Shown: positions 9,941 to 17,989 of the stretch, piece after piece
How the letters are laid out: each line of letters opens with the position of its first letter
Position numbering within the stretch: the stretch's first letter is position 1
NCBI RefSeq assembly: GCF_039954625.1
Contig: NZ_CP157199.1
Coordinates: forward strand, 1,674,001 to 1,738,000
DNA: 64,000 nucleotides
Direction: 5' to 3'
DNA from: Pontimicrobium sp. SW4
GTDB taxonomy: Bacteria > Bacteroidota > Bacteroidia > Flavobacteriales > Flavobacteriaceae
Made by a program: the position numbers and the translations under genes
The notes under the pieces: generated by a model
Database searches by the model: none
The model's input: only the letters and a program-made list of their open reading frames with translations
What the model was told of the DNA's origin: nothing

Positions 9941-10435
9941 ATGAAACTATCAAAGTTTTTGCCAGCTTTGGCACTGTTAACTTTAATGTCGTTTTCTTGC
10001 TCGACAGATTCCATTGAAGAAGATAAAATTGATGCACTTTCGGCAGATTATGTTCCACAAACAAAAGCCATTGAAATTGAAATTCTAGAATTAATAAACG
10101 ATCATAGAATTACAATTGGTTTAAATGCTCTAAACGACATGAGCAAAATAAAAGCTACAGCTTATAGTCACACAGACTATATGAGAGATAGACAAGAAGT
10201 GTCTCATGATAATTTCTACCAACGTAGTAGTAGTTTAAAAAATAATCCTGGAGCAAGTAAAGTAGGAGAAAATGTAGCCTATGGTTATAGCTCAGCACAA
10301 TCTGTAGTTAATGCATGGTTAAATAGTGAAGGTCACAAAAAAATTATTGAAGGTGATTTTACTAACTTTGATATTTCAGCAGAAAAAGATCCAGACGGAA
10401 AATGGTATTTTACCAATATATTTATTAAAAAATAG
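9941..10435 (+). CDS. CAP (SCP-like) domain lipoprotein
   Basis: 164 residues from the ATG at 9941. This start gives a clean lipoprotein signal with the lipobox Cys at residue 20 (MSFSCS), whereas the upstream in-frame ATG at 9845 would bury it. The mature part is a CAP domain (about 50-164) with the family features AYSHTDYM, SHDNF, GENVAYG and WLNSEGH. Bacterial CAP proteins are secreted or surface-bound and mostly of unknown activity. The gene is monocistronic, with the terminator at 10464 shared with pdxH on the other strand. An inverted repeat lies upstream. Confidence 0.9.
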   Translation: MKLSKFLPALALLTLMSFSCSTDSIEEDKIDALSADYVPQTKAIEIEILELINDHRITIGLNALNDMSKIKATAYSHTDYMRDRQEVSHDNFYQRSSSLKNNPGASKVGENVAYGYSSAQSVVNAWLNSEGHKKIIEGDFTNFDISAEKDPDGKWYFTNIFIKK

Positions 10436-10463
10436 GCTAAGAATAACTCATAAGTACAAACAT

Positions 10464-10497
10464 AAAAAAAGAACCGCTATATAACGGTTCTTTTTTT
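10464..10497. terminator. Bidirectional terminator between the CAP gene and pdxH
   Basis: GAACCG / CGGTTC core (10471-10476 with 10485-10490), extended by A7 and T7 arms. It serves the rightward CAP gene and the leftward pdxH gene, whose stop codon (10496-10498) lies inside the T tract. Confidence 0.88.
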
Positions 10498-11146
10498 ATG
10501 GTGCTAATCTATCAATTTTCCAATTATAATCCTCCAGGAGCTTGTAACGAATTCTATCGTGTAATCTATTAGCTCTTCCTTGCCAAAATTCCATCTCAAC
10601 AGGTTTTACAATAAACCCACCCCAATATTTAGGTCTTGGTATTTCTTTCCCTTCATAAACCTTTTCTAAATCTTGAAGTTTTTGTTCTAGTTCTTCTCTA
10701 TTTTTAACAACATCACTTTGATTAGATACCACTGCTCCTAATTGACTTCCTCTTGGACGAGATTCAAAATAACCATCACTTAAATTTTCTACAATCTGTT
10801 CTGCTTTGCCTTTAATAATTATTTGTCTTTCGGCTGCATGCCAAAAAAAAGATAAGCACACATTAGGGTTTGCTTTAATCGCATTGCCTTTTTCGCTATT
10901 GTAATTGGTATAAAAAATAAAACCTTCGTAAGTATATTTTTTTAAGAGCACTACTCTACTCTTTGGGTATCCATCCAAACCTATTGTAGAGACGGTCATA
11001 GCATTTGCTTCATCAATAGAATCATTATTATCAACTTCATAAAACCATTTTTGAAATAATTCTATTGGGTTTTCAGGAACATTACTTTTTAGCAATTCTC
11101 CTTTTTCATAAGATTTTCTATAATTGCTTAAATCTGCTTCACTCAT
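10496..11146 (-). CDS. pdxH: Pyridoxamine 5'-phosphate oxidase
   Basis: 216 residues from the ATG at 11146 (MSEADLSNYRKSYEKGEL), the usual start of this family. An ATG seven codons upstream is less likely. The enzyme is FMN-dependent and oxidises pyridoxine or pyridoxamine 5'-phosphate to pyridoxal phosphate in the cytoplasm. Seen in the sequence: the PNP-oxidase barrel with SRVVLLKKY, the FMN-binding stretch YTNYNSEKG, RPRGSQLGA, and the C-terminal dimerisation end EFWQGRANRLHDR. The last residues RLAP are typical. It is probably transcribed alone and ends on the shared terminator. Confidence 0.96.
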   Translation of the reverse strand: MSEADLSNYRKSYEKGELLKSNVPENPIELFQKWFYEVDNNDSIDEANAMTVSTIGLDGYPKSRVVLLKKYTYEGFIFYTNYNSEKGNAIKANPNVCLSFFWHAAERQIIIKGKAEQIVENLSDGYFESRPRGSQLGAVVSNQSDVVKNREELEQKLQDLEKVYEGKEIPRPKYWGGFIVKPVEMEFWQGRANRLHDRIRYKLLEDYNWKIDRLAP

Positions 11147-11212
11147 TATTAAAAGTAATTTATTCAATATTAAAAAATATTTTTAACTTTAGCTTTAACA
11201 CTACCAAATATT

Positions 11213-11641
11213 ATGCAATTTAAAAATTCAAAATATTTTAATTCAAATTACAAGATATTATCACTCAAATTTGGAGACTTCTATTTGCATGAGAATTATG
11301 TTATAGCCGAAATAGCTGAGGGTGTACATATTGATAAATCTAAAATTGAAGATCTTATTATATTATTAGTAGATCATTATGGAGAAAACTTAAAAATTGG
11401 ATATATTTTTAATAACATAAATTCTTACTCTATAGATTCAAGGCAGTGGATTAATTTTAACAATGATTATAATTTTATTATAGCTAGTGCTATTATTTTT
11501 TATAATGGAATAAGTTATATAAACGCTTCAATAGAAAAAAGGCTATCTAAAAATAGTATTAAGAGATGTAATAATTTAGATGAAGCTTTATTTTGGATTG
11601 AGAATTTAAGAGAATTTAAAATTCAAGAAGAAGCAAACTAA
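11213..11641 (+). CDS. Hypothetical protein, possible STAS-like fold
   Basis: 142 residues, no signal peptide or membrane segment, rich in Ile, Asn and Tyr. The alternation of strands and helices (EGVHIDKSKIEDLIILLVDHYG, then short beta stretches, then a C-terminal helix EALFWIENLREF) resembles small STAS/SpoIIAA-like proteins common in Flavobacteriia, but I do not recognise a definite family. It diverges from pdxH and sits 4 bp before the next small membrane protein gene, so the two are likely co-transcribed. A near-consensus -7 element TAACTTTA is at 11184-11191. Function unknown. Confidence 0.7.
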   Translation: MQFKNSKYFNSNYKILSLKFGDFYLHENYVIAEIAEGVHIDKSKIEDLIILLVDHYGENLKIGYIFNNINSYSIDSRQWINFNNDYNFIIASAIIFYNGISYINASIEKRLSKNSIKRCNNLDEALFWIENLREFKIQEEAN

Positions 11642-11645
11642 AATT

Positions 11646-11957
11646 ATGTTATTTTCATCTATATTAATTAGTGTTATTCTTATTGCTTGTGGATTTCTTG
11701 TGAAAGAAAATCCTAACCTTATTGCTGGCTATAACACATTAAATAAGAAGAATAAGAAAAGAATTGATATAGAAAATTTGTCTAAGATGATGAAAACAAC
11801 ATTTATAATCATGGGAGTGTTAATTGTTTTTTCTGGTCTTATCCTATATTTTCTTGAAATTAAAGAGTCTTATAGTCTTTTAATTAATTGTTCTATTGTA
11901 ATACTTGGTATAATTATTATGATAATAAATGCCAAAAAGTTTAATAAAAACTCTTAA
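11646..11957 (+). CDS. DUF3784-like small membrane protein
   Basis: 103 residues with three predicted transmembrane segments (about 2-18, 49-69 and 77-96). The loop motif ENPNLIAGYNTLNKKNK between segments 1 and 2 is typical of DUF3784 proteins. The gene follows the hypothetical 142-residue gene after 4 bp. It ends convergently with rnz, overlapping it by 4 bp. Function is unknown for the family. Confidence 0.78.
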   Translation: MLFSSILISVILIACGFLVKENPNLIAGYNTLNKKNKKRIDIENLSKMMKTTFIIMGVLIVFSGLILYFLEIKESYSLLINCSIVILGIIIMIINAKKFNKNS

Positions 11958-12859
11958 AGCTCAAACGTTTTTCCTGCTTCTGCAATATCTACATTCTCAA
12001 AAACCTCTGAAGCTTCTTCAACAAACTCAGAGAGGTCATCGTATCTGGTTGAAAAATGTCCCAAAATTAATTTTTTTGCATTAGCTTTTTTAGCTATGGT
12101 TGCTGCTTGTTTTGCTGTTGAATGCTTTGTTTTGTCTCCTAAATGCGAAAGTTTTTCCAAAAAAGTAGATTCGTGATATAGTACGTCTACATCTTTAATT
12201 ACTGGAACAATAGATTCATTATATGCTGTATCACTACAAAATGCATAGCTTTTAGGCATTTCGCCTCGTTTAGTTACTTGTTCGTTTTTTATAAGTTCTC
12301 CATCTTCATTAACAACATCAAAGCCTTGTTTTAGCTTTCTATAGTATACTTTGTTTATGTTAACATCTTCGGCTGCTCCAAGGATTAATTTACGCTCTTT
12401 TTCTTTTTCTTTAAATAAAAAGCCATTAGTATAAATACGATGGTCTAAAGGAATGGTATGCACTTCTACCTTATCGTCTTCAAAAATTAATTTAGACTCT
12501 GTGGATGTTAACTCATGAAAAATAAGCTTATAATTTGTCCAAGAATCGGCTAACTTCATGTGCATGGTAATGAGTTCTTTTAACCCTTTTGGTGCATAAA
12601 TATGCAAATCGGTTTCCCTTGTTAAAAGTCTAAAAGTAGATATTAAGCCTACCAATCCAAAATAATGGTCACCATGCAAATGCGAAATAAAAATGTGCTT
12701 TATTCTATTAAATTTAATCTTATTTTTTCGCAGTTGTACTTGGGTTCCTTCTCCACAGTCTATTAAAAAAATATGATTTCGAATTTCTAGAACTTGAGAT
12801 GTTGGGTGTGTATCTATTCTTGGAGTAGCGCTATGGCAGCCTAAAATTGTAAGCTTCAT
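11954..12859 (-). CDS. rnz: Ribonuclease Z
   Basis: 301 residues from the ATG at 12859, which overlaps the stop of the upstream gene (TAATG), implying translational coupling. An ATG four codons earlier is possible. This is a zinc metallo-beta-lactamase-fold endonuclease that matures tRNA 3' ends. Seen: the metal site SHLHGDHYFG (about 60-70), the PxKxL-type insert YAPKGLKELI, a later Asp (CSDTAY), the HEST motif of the tRNase Z class and the final His in LILGHFSTRY. It is the last gene of the pyrR operon. Confidence 0.95.
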   Translation of the reverse strand: MKLTILGCHSATPRIDTHPTSQVLEIRNHIFLIDCGEGTQVQLRKNKIKFNRIKHIFISHLHGDHYFGLVGLISTFRLLTRETDLHIYAPKGLKELITMHMKLADSWTNYKLIFHELTSTESKLIFEDDKVEVHTIPLDHRIYTNGFLFKEKEKERKLILGAAEDVNINKVYYRKLKQGFDVVNEDGELIKNEQVTKRGEMPKSYAFCSDTAYNESIVPVIKDVDVLYHESTFLEKLSHLGDKTKHSTAKQAATIAKKANAKKLILGHFSTRYDDLSEFVEEASEVFENVDIAEAGKTFEL

Positions 12860-13329
12860 TATTCTAGGCAATTATAATTTAGAAAATCATTAACTGTAAA
12901 TTTATCTTTAAAAGTAAAAGCGTAAGGTGAAGTACCATGAGTATTGGCATATTCTAAGCGTTCTCTAGCTTCTTTAGGTGACGGTGTATGTCCTTCTGGA
13001 ATAAACCAAAATACCATGTGCATATCTTTTATCCTACTAAACCACTCCTTTCTTCTTGCAAAAATAGCAACATGGTCAGATTTATAAGTATAATTGAATA
13101 AAGCTTCCATATCTTCCCAAACCGACATGTTAATTATTAAAGTATCGTCGTCAAAAGCTTTAATTGCTGTGGCATTACTTTCAATACCTTGCAACCTCCA
13201 AATAAAGCCTTCACTTTTATCAGCTACAGCATTTATTCTATCCAAATTATTAACAAAATCGGCCATTATTGGATCATCTATTGGCGCTAACATTTTTGCT
13301 ATGTTTACTTGAGCTAAATAATATTTCAA
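12859..13329 (-). CDS. DUF3291 domain protein
   Basis: 156 residues, cytoplasmic. The sequence opens MKYYLAQVNIAKMLAPIDDP and contains FIWRLQ, VWEDMEALFNYTYKSDHV and FARRKEWFSR, characteristic of DUF3291, a ferredoxin-like alpha/beta-barrel fold related to small monooxygenases. The reaction is not known. It overlaps the upstream STAS-like gene by 4 bp and the downstream rnz by 1 bp, so it lies deep in one operon with pyrimidine and tRNA processing genes. Confidence 0.85.
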   Translation of the reverse strand: MKYYLAQVNIAKMLAPIDDPIMADFVNNLDRINAVADKSEGFIWRLQGIESNATAIKAFDDDTLIINMSVWEDMEALFNYTYKSDHVAIFARRKEWFSRIKDMHMVFWFIPEGHTPSPKEARERLEYANTHGTSPYAFTFKDKFTVNDFLNYNCLE

Positions 13330-13658
13330 AACCCTAAGTCTCTTTCAATTTCTTCCATCTCAATAATATCGTAAGCTTCTTGTAGTGTTGGTACAATTAC
13401 TAATTCATCAGGAATACGATCATTATTAATTTTATCTGTCACAATTACAAACGAAAGTTCAGATTTTCTATGCTGATTAGAAATTTGCAAAAATTCAATA
13501 ACATCCTCTGTAGTTAAAGTCTTTAAAGTTGTAAGATTTATAATGATATTATCATTTTTAAATCTTGCATAAATAACGTCTAACTTTTTTATAAGTTCAA
13601 TTATTGAAGCCTTCTCTTGAGTAATAATTGAGATATTACCTTGTTTATCAAAAATCAT
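13326..13658 (-). CDS. Small STAS-like protein of the pyr-rnz operon
   Basis: 110 residues from the ATG at 13658 (MIFDKQGNISIITQEK), which follows the pyrB stop by a few bases. A longer frame reaches back into pyrB and is rejected. The pattern NIIINLTTLKTLTTEDVIEFLQISNQHRK and SFVIVTDKIN fits a STAS or anti-sigma-antagonist-like alpha/beta fold, without an obvious phosphorylatable Ser. From memory, homologues next to rnz in Flavobacteriia are sometimes mislabelled ribonuclease Z, but no metal motif is present here. Function unknown. Its fixed place between pyrB and rnz suggests a housekeeping role. Confidence 0.8.
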   Translation of the reverse strand: MIFDKQGNISIITQEKASIIELIKKLDVIYARFKNDNIIINLTTLKTLTTEDVIEFLQISNQHRKSELSFVIVTDKINNDRIPDELVIVPTLQEAYDIIEMEEIERDLGF

Positions 13659-13662
13659 ATTT

Positions 13663-14589
13663 TTATTTAATTTTAGAAGCCAATAAATAAATAACAGCCA
13701 TACGTATGGCAACGCCATTTTCAACTTGGTTAAGTATAATTGCTTGGTCAGAATCTGCTACATCACTAGTTATTTCAACACCTCTATTAATTGGACCTGG
13801 ATGCATAATAGTGATTTTCTTATCTAACGAATTAAGTAATTCTTTTGTGACTCCATATTGTTGTGCATATTCCCTTGTAGATGGAAAATAATTAATTTCC
13901 ATTCGTTCATTTTGCACGCGAAGCATATTTGCTACATCACACCAATCTAATGCTTTACGTAAATTGGTTTCAACTTTTACTCCTAATTTATCAATATATT
14001 TTGGAATTAAGGTTTTAGGCCCACAAACCATAACCTTAGCACCTTGCAACTGTAAAGCGAATATGTTAGATAGTGCCACTCTACTATGCAACACATCACC
14101 AACAATCACTACATTTTTACCTTTTACTTCTCCTAATTTTTCTCTTATAGAATAAGAATCTAATAAGGCTTGTGTTGGATGCTCATGTGCACCATCGCCA
14201 GCATTTATAATACTTGCCTTAATATGATTAGATAAAAATACACCAGCTCCAGGATTAGGATGACGCATCACCACCATATCTACTTTCATAGATAATATAT
14301 TATTAACAGTATCAATTAAAGTTTCTCCCTTTTTAACTGAGGACTGAGAGGCTGAAAAATTAATAACATCAGCCGATAAACGTTTTTCGGCAAGCTCAAA
14401 AGAGAGTTTCGTTCTAGTTGAATTTTCAAAAAATAAATTAGCAATTGTAATGTCTCTAAGCGAAGGAACTTTTTTAATGGGTCTATTAATAACCTCTTTA
14501 AAATGATCGGCAGTTTCAAAAATAAGCTGAATATCTTGTTTGGTAAGATACTTTATTCCCAGTAAGTGGTTAACACTTAATTCGCTCAT
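13663..14589 (-). CDS. pyrB: Aspartate carbamoyltransferase catalytic chain
   Basis: 308 residues, the usual length. It catalyses carbamoyl phosphate plus aspartate to N-carbamoylaspartate, the committed step of pyrimidine synthesis. Seen: the carbamoyl-phosphate motif STRTKLSFE (about 55-63), HPNPGAG, the HPTQALLD motif (about 136-143), and the aspartate-loop motif GPINRGVEI near the C-terminus. It starts 4 bp after pyrR, so the genes are co-transcribed. No pyrI regulatory chain gene is next to it. Confidence 0.97.
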   Translation of the reverse strand: MSELSVNHLLGIKYLTKQDIQLIFETADHFKEVINRPIKKVPSLRDITIANLFFENSTRTKLSFELAEKRLSADVINFSASQSSVKKGETLIDTVNNILSMKVDMVVMRHPNPGAGVFLSNHIKASIINAGDGAHEHPTQALLDSYSIREKLGEVKGKNVVIVGDVLHSRVALSNIFALQLQGAKVMVCGPKTLIPKYIDKLGVKVETNLRKALDWCDVANMLRVQNERMEINYFPSTREYAQQYGVTKELLNSLDKKITIMHPGPINRGVEITSDVADSDQAIILNQVENGVAIRMAVIYLLASKIK

Positions 14590-14593
14590 GTCT

Positions 14594-15133
14594 TTATTTA
14601 TTAATTAAATAGACTGAATCTTCACCTTCGTTCTCAATCCAGTTTACCTTTACTTTTTCATCGTTTATAGCATCTACCTGCCTTCCTCTATAATCTGGTT
14701 GAATTGGTAAATGCCTACTAAATCGTCTATCTATAAGTGTTAATAGTTCTATTTCGTTTGGTCGTCCAAATGATTGAATGGCAGTTAATGCAGCACGTAT
14801 ACTTCGTCCTGTGTATAACACATCATCTATAAAAACTACTTTTTTATTCTCTACAACAAAATCAATTTCAGTGGTATTAGCTTCTAATGGTTTATCTCCT
14901 CTTCTAAAATCATCCCTGAAAAATGTGATATCTAGTTGACCCAACTGAACATTCCTTATTTTATAATCTTCTCGAAGCATTTTACATAAACGATTAGCAA
15001 GAAACTTGCCTCTAGGTTGAATGCCTATTAAAACAGTATTAGAAAAATCGTTGTGGTTTTCAATTAGTTGACAAGCCAATCGATGAAGAATGATGTTTAC
15101 CTCTTTTGCATTAAGTAACACTTTTTGACTCAT
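14594..15133 (-). CDS. pyrR: PyrR bifunctional regulator / uracil phosphoribosyltransferase
   Basis: 179 residues. PyrR is a type I phosphoribosyltransferase that makes UMP from uracil and PRPP and, in Firmicutes, controls pyr mRNA attenuation. Seen: GIQPRGKFLANRL (about 37-49) and the PRPP loop VVFIDDVLYTGRSIRAAL (about 97-114), plus DRRFSRHLPIQPDYRG. It is the first gene of the operon, with a consensus Bacteroidota promoter just upstream. The leader of only about 20-25 nt leaves no room for a PyrR-binding attenuator. Confidence 0.95.
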   Translation of the reverse strand: MSQKVLLNAKEVNIILHRLACQLIENHNDFSNTVLIGIQPRGKFLANRLCKMLREDYKIRNVQLGQLDITFFRDDFRRGDKPLEANTTEIDFVVENKKVVFIDDVLYTGRSIRAALTAIQSFGRPNEIELLTLIDRRFSRHLPIQPDYRGRQVDAINDEKVKVNWIENEGEDSVYLINK

Positions 15134-15158
15134 ATTGTTTCCAAACGTATTTGGTGGA

Positions 15159-15189
15159 CAAAGTTAAGCTAAAAAATTAGGGTTTGCAA
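15159..15189 (-). promoter_or_regulatory. Bacteroidota promoter of the pyrR operon
   Basis: Read leftward: TTGC (15189-15186), a 19-nt spacer, then TAACTTTG (15166-15159), a full match to TTG-N19-TAnnTTTG. Transcription should begin near 15153, about 20 nt before the pyrR ATG. Confidence 0.8.
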
Positions 15190-15205
15190 TGGTTTTATAA
15201 AGCAA

Positions 15206-15240
15206 TAAAAAAAGCCTCCCAAATATGGAAGGCTTTAGTT
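15206..15240 (-). terminator. rpsA terminator
   Basis: Read leftward: AAAGCCTTCC...GGGAGGCTTT hairpin (15211-15237) followed by a T7 run. It lies 25 bp after the rpsA stop. Confidence 0.85.
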
Positions 15241-15262
15241 TTATATAAATATCTAAGAAATA

Positions 15263-17095
15263 TTATTTCCCGTCCATTTTGTCTTTAAGAGCTTGTAAAG
15301 CATCATTAGCATCACCTAAAGTTGGTTTTGCTTCTGCAGCAGCAGCTGAAGCTTTTTTAGCAGCAGCTTTTACAATTTTTGCTTCTTCTTCTCTAAAGAT
15401 AGCAGTATGAGAAGCTACAACACGTTTAAATTCTTTATTGAATTCAATAATTTTAAACTCAGCTTCTTCTCCTTTTTTAAGCTTCTTACCATCTTCTTTC
15501 TCTAAATGACGAGAAGGGATGAAGGCAACGATGTCTTCGTTAAAATTAACTGTAGCACCTTTATCAACTATTTCTTCAATGGTTCCTGTATGAGTAGAGT
15601 CTAATGCAAACTCAGTTTCATACTTATCCCAAGGATTGTCAGTTGTTTGTTTGTGACCTAAACTTAATTTACGTCCTTCAACATCCAGCTCTAATACCAC
15701 TACATCTAATGTATCACCAACAGTACAGAACTCCGATGGATGCTTGATTTTCTTAGTCCAAGATAAATCAGAGATGTAAATTAATCCATCAATACCTTCT
15801 TCTAATTCAACAAATACACCAAAGTTAGTAAAGTTACGTACAATACCTGAATGCTTAGAACCTAAAGGATATTTAGTAGTAATATCTGTCCATGGATCTG
15901 GAGTTAATTGCTTAATTCCAAGAGACATTTTGCGCTCTTCTCTATCTAAAGTTAAGATTTTCGCCTCAATTTCATCACCTACAGTTACAAAATCTTGTGC
16001 AGAACGTAAATGAGTAGACCAAGACATTTCAGAAACGTGAATTAGTCCTTCAACTCCTTCAGCAACTTCAATAAATGCACCGTAATCTGCAATGACTACA
16101 ACTTTACCTTTTACATTATCACCAATTTTAACCTCTTCACCTAAAGCATCCCAAGGATGTTTGCTTAATTGCTTAAGACCTAATTGAATTCTTGATTTAT
16201 TTTCGTCAAAATCAAGGATAACAACATTTATTTTTTGGTCTAATTCTACAACTTCACTTGGATGGTTTATTCTAGACCAAGAAAGATCTGTAATATGTAT
16301 TAATCCATCAACTCCTCCAAGATCCATAAATACTCCATAAGATGTAATGTTTTTAACAGAACCTTCAAGTACTTGACCTTTTTCTAGTTGACCAATAATT
16401 TCTTTTTTCTGTACTTCAATATCAGCTTCAATAAGAGCTTTATGAGATACAACAACGTTTTTAAATTCATGGTTGATTTTAACAACTTTGAATTCCATAG
16501 TTTTATTTACGTACTGATCGTAATCTCTAATAGGCTTCACATCTATTTGAGAGCCTGGTAAGAATGCTTCAATACCAAATACGTCAACGATCATACCACC
16601 TTTAGTACGACATTTAACAAAACCATTTACTATTTCTCCTGTATCGTGAGCAGCATTTACACGACCCCATGCTTTTATTACTCTAGCTTTACGATGAGAT
16701 AAAACTAATTGTCCTGTTGCGTCTTCACGAACATCAATTAATACTTCTACCTTATCACCTACAGCTAAGTTAGGGTTGTAACGAAACTCGTTTAAAGAGA
16801 TAACACCCTCAGATTTTGCATTGATATCAATAATCGCATCACGATCACTAATATGTATTACTTCACCTTCAACAACTTCATCATCTAAAGTGTCTACAAA
16901 GTTTTCAGATACTAATTTTTCAAATTCTTCTAATTGTTTGTCATCAACTGGATCAATTCCTTCTTCGTAATTGTGCCAATTGAAATCTTTTAAGAATTTT
17001 TCTGGATTTGCTTGAGCTTCAGAGACTACTGGAGCTTCAGTTTTTGCAGCTTCTTCAACTTGTGGTTCTACTGCTTTTTCTTTTTTTTCAGCCAT
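15263..17095 (-). CDS. rpsA: 30S ribosomal protein S1
   Basis: 610 residues with about six S1/OB repeats. Each has the pattern G-x-V-x5-GxFV (for example KGKVVVIADYGAFIEV and HSGIVRNFTNFGVFVEL) and HPW/DPW-type linkers. An N-terminal acidic region (about 1-60, Glu/Ala/Val-rich) precedes them and an Ala/Lys-rich tail (about 575-610) ends the protein. S1 binds mRNA leaders on the small subunit, which matters in a phylum with few Shine-Dalgarno sites. A -7 element TATTTTTG at 17221-17214 would give a leader of roughly 110 nt that could host autoregulation. No -33 partner is clear. The gene ends on its own terminator. Confidence 0.97.
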   Translation of the reverse strand: MAEKKEKAVEPQVEEAAKTEAPVVSEAQANPEKFLKDFNWHNYEEGIDPVDDKQLEEFEKLVSENFVDTLDDEVVEGEVIHISDRDAIIDINAKSEGVISLNEFRYNPNLAVGDKVEVLIDVREDATGQLVLSHRKARVIKAWGRVNAAHDTGEIVNGFVKCRTKGGMIVDVFGIEAFLPGSQIDVKPIRDYDQYVNKTMEFKVVKINHEFKNVVVSHKALIEADIEVQKKEIIGQLEKGQVLEGSVKNITSYGVFMDLGGVDGLIHITDLSWSRINHPSEVVELDQKINVVILDFDENKSRIQLGLKQLSKHPWDALGEEVKIGDNVKGKVVVIADYGAFIEVAEGVEGLIHVSEMSWSTHLRSAQDFVTVGDEIEAKILTLDREERKMSLGIKQLTPDPWTDITTKYPLGSKHSGIVRNFTNFGVFVELEEGIDGLIYISDLSWTKKIKHPSEFCTVGDTLDVVVLELDVEGRKLSLGHKQTTDNPWDKYETEFALDSTHTGTIEEIVDKGATVNFNEDIVAFIPSRHLEKEDGKKLKKGEEAEFKIIEFNKEFKRVVASHTAIFREEEAKIVKAAAKKASAAAAEAKPTLGDANDALQALKDKMDGK

Positions 17096-17293
17096 TGCTG
17101 ATTAACATTTGTATTCTGTATGTTTTCAGAAAAATTAAGCGATTTACACACAGAAGTGTTATAATTTGTTTTTTTATTCCTTTTAATTTTCTGATAATTC
17201 GCTAAAAGGAGTGCAAAAATACATATTATCTGCTAAATTGCCTAATTTTATTTTAATAGAAATAAGGTTTTTAAAGTATTGAAAATGAAACTA

Positions 17294-17989
17294 CTATTCT
17301 AATCCTTCCAAAGTCATTTTAACTAGATTCATAATACTTTCAAATTGGGCATCAAGTGTGAGATTAGAATTGTCTATTTCTATAGCATCATCTGCCATCA
17401 TTAATGGAGAATCTTCACGATGAGAATCTATATAATCACGTTCTTGAACATTTCGCAATACCTCTTCATACTTAACCTCATCTCCTCTATTAATAAGCTC
17501 ATCATATCTACGTTGCGCTCTAATCTCTGGAGAAGCTGTCATGAAAATTTTTAATTCTGCCTGTGGAAATACAACAGTACCAATATCACGTCCATCCATT
17601 ACAATGCCTTTATCTTTTCCCATTTGTTGTTGCTGTTTCACCAACTGATAGCGCACCTCTGGGATAGCCGATACTTTACTTACAAAATTTGATACCTCTA
17701 GAGTTCTTATTTCTTTCTCAACATTAACTCCATTCAAATACATTTCAGAAAAACCTAAAACTTCATTGAATTTAAATGACAATTGAATTTTATTTAATGC
17801 AGAAACGAGTTTATTTATTTTGAAATCGGTTTCATTAATAAGGTTGTTTTGCAAAGCATATAAAGTCACAGCTCTATACATCGCTCCAGTATCAACATAT
17901 ACATAGCCTAATTCTTTAGCCAGTTGTTTTGCTAAAGTACTCTTGCCTGTGGATGAGAATCCGTCAATTGCTATTGTAATCTTTTGCAT
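17294..17989 (-). CDS. cmk: Cytidylate kinase
   Basis: 231 residues. It phosphorylates CMP/dCMP using ATP. Seen: the P-loop GFSSTGKSTLAK (about 10-21), DTGAMYRAVTLYAL just after it, the NMP-binding motif DGRDIGTVVFP (about 132-142) and the LID arginines RAQRRYDEL. The start overlaps the last base of the porQ stop, so translation is coupled to porQ. The link between cmk and porQ is a recurrent Bacteroidota arrangement. 198 bp separate it from rpsA downstream in the same direction. Confidence 0.96.
   Translation of the reverse strand: MQKITIAIDGFSSTGKSTLAKQLAKELGYVYVDTGAMYRAVTLYALQNNLINETDFKINKLVSALNKIQLSFKFNEVLGFSEMYLNGVNVEKEIRTLEVSNFVSKVSAIPEVRYQLVKQQQQMGKDKGIVMDGRDIGTVVFPQAELKIFMTASPEIRAQRRYDELINRGDEVKYEEVLRNVQERDYIDSHREDSPLMMADDAIEIDNSNLTLDAQFESIMNLVKMTLEGLE

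Noticed and set aside
13326..13724. Longer start (ATG at 13724) for the STAS-like gene
   Set aside because: It would extend through the end of pyrB and adds a residue stretch of different character. The ATG at 13658 fits operon spacing.
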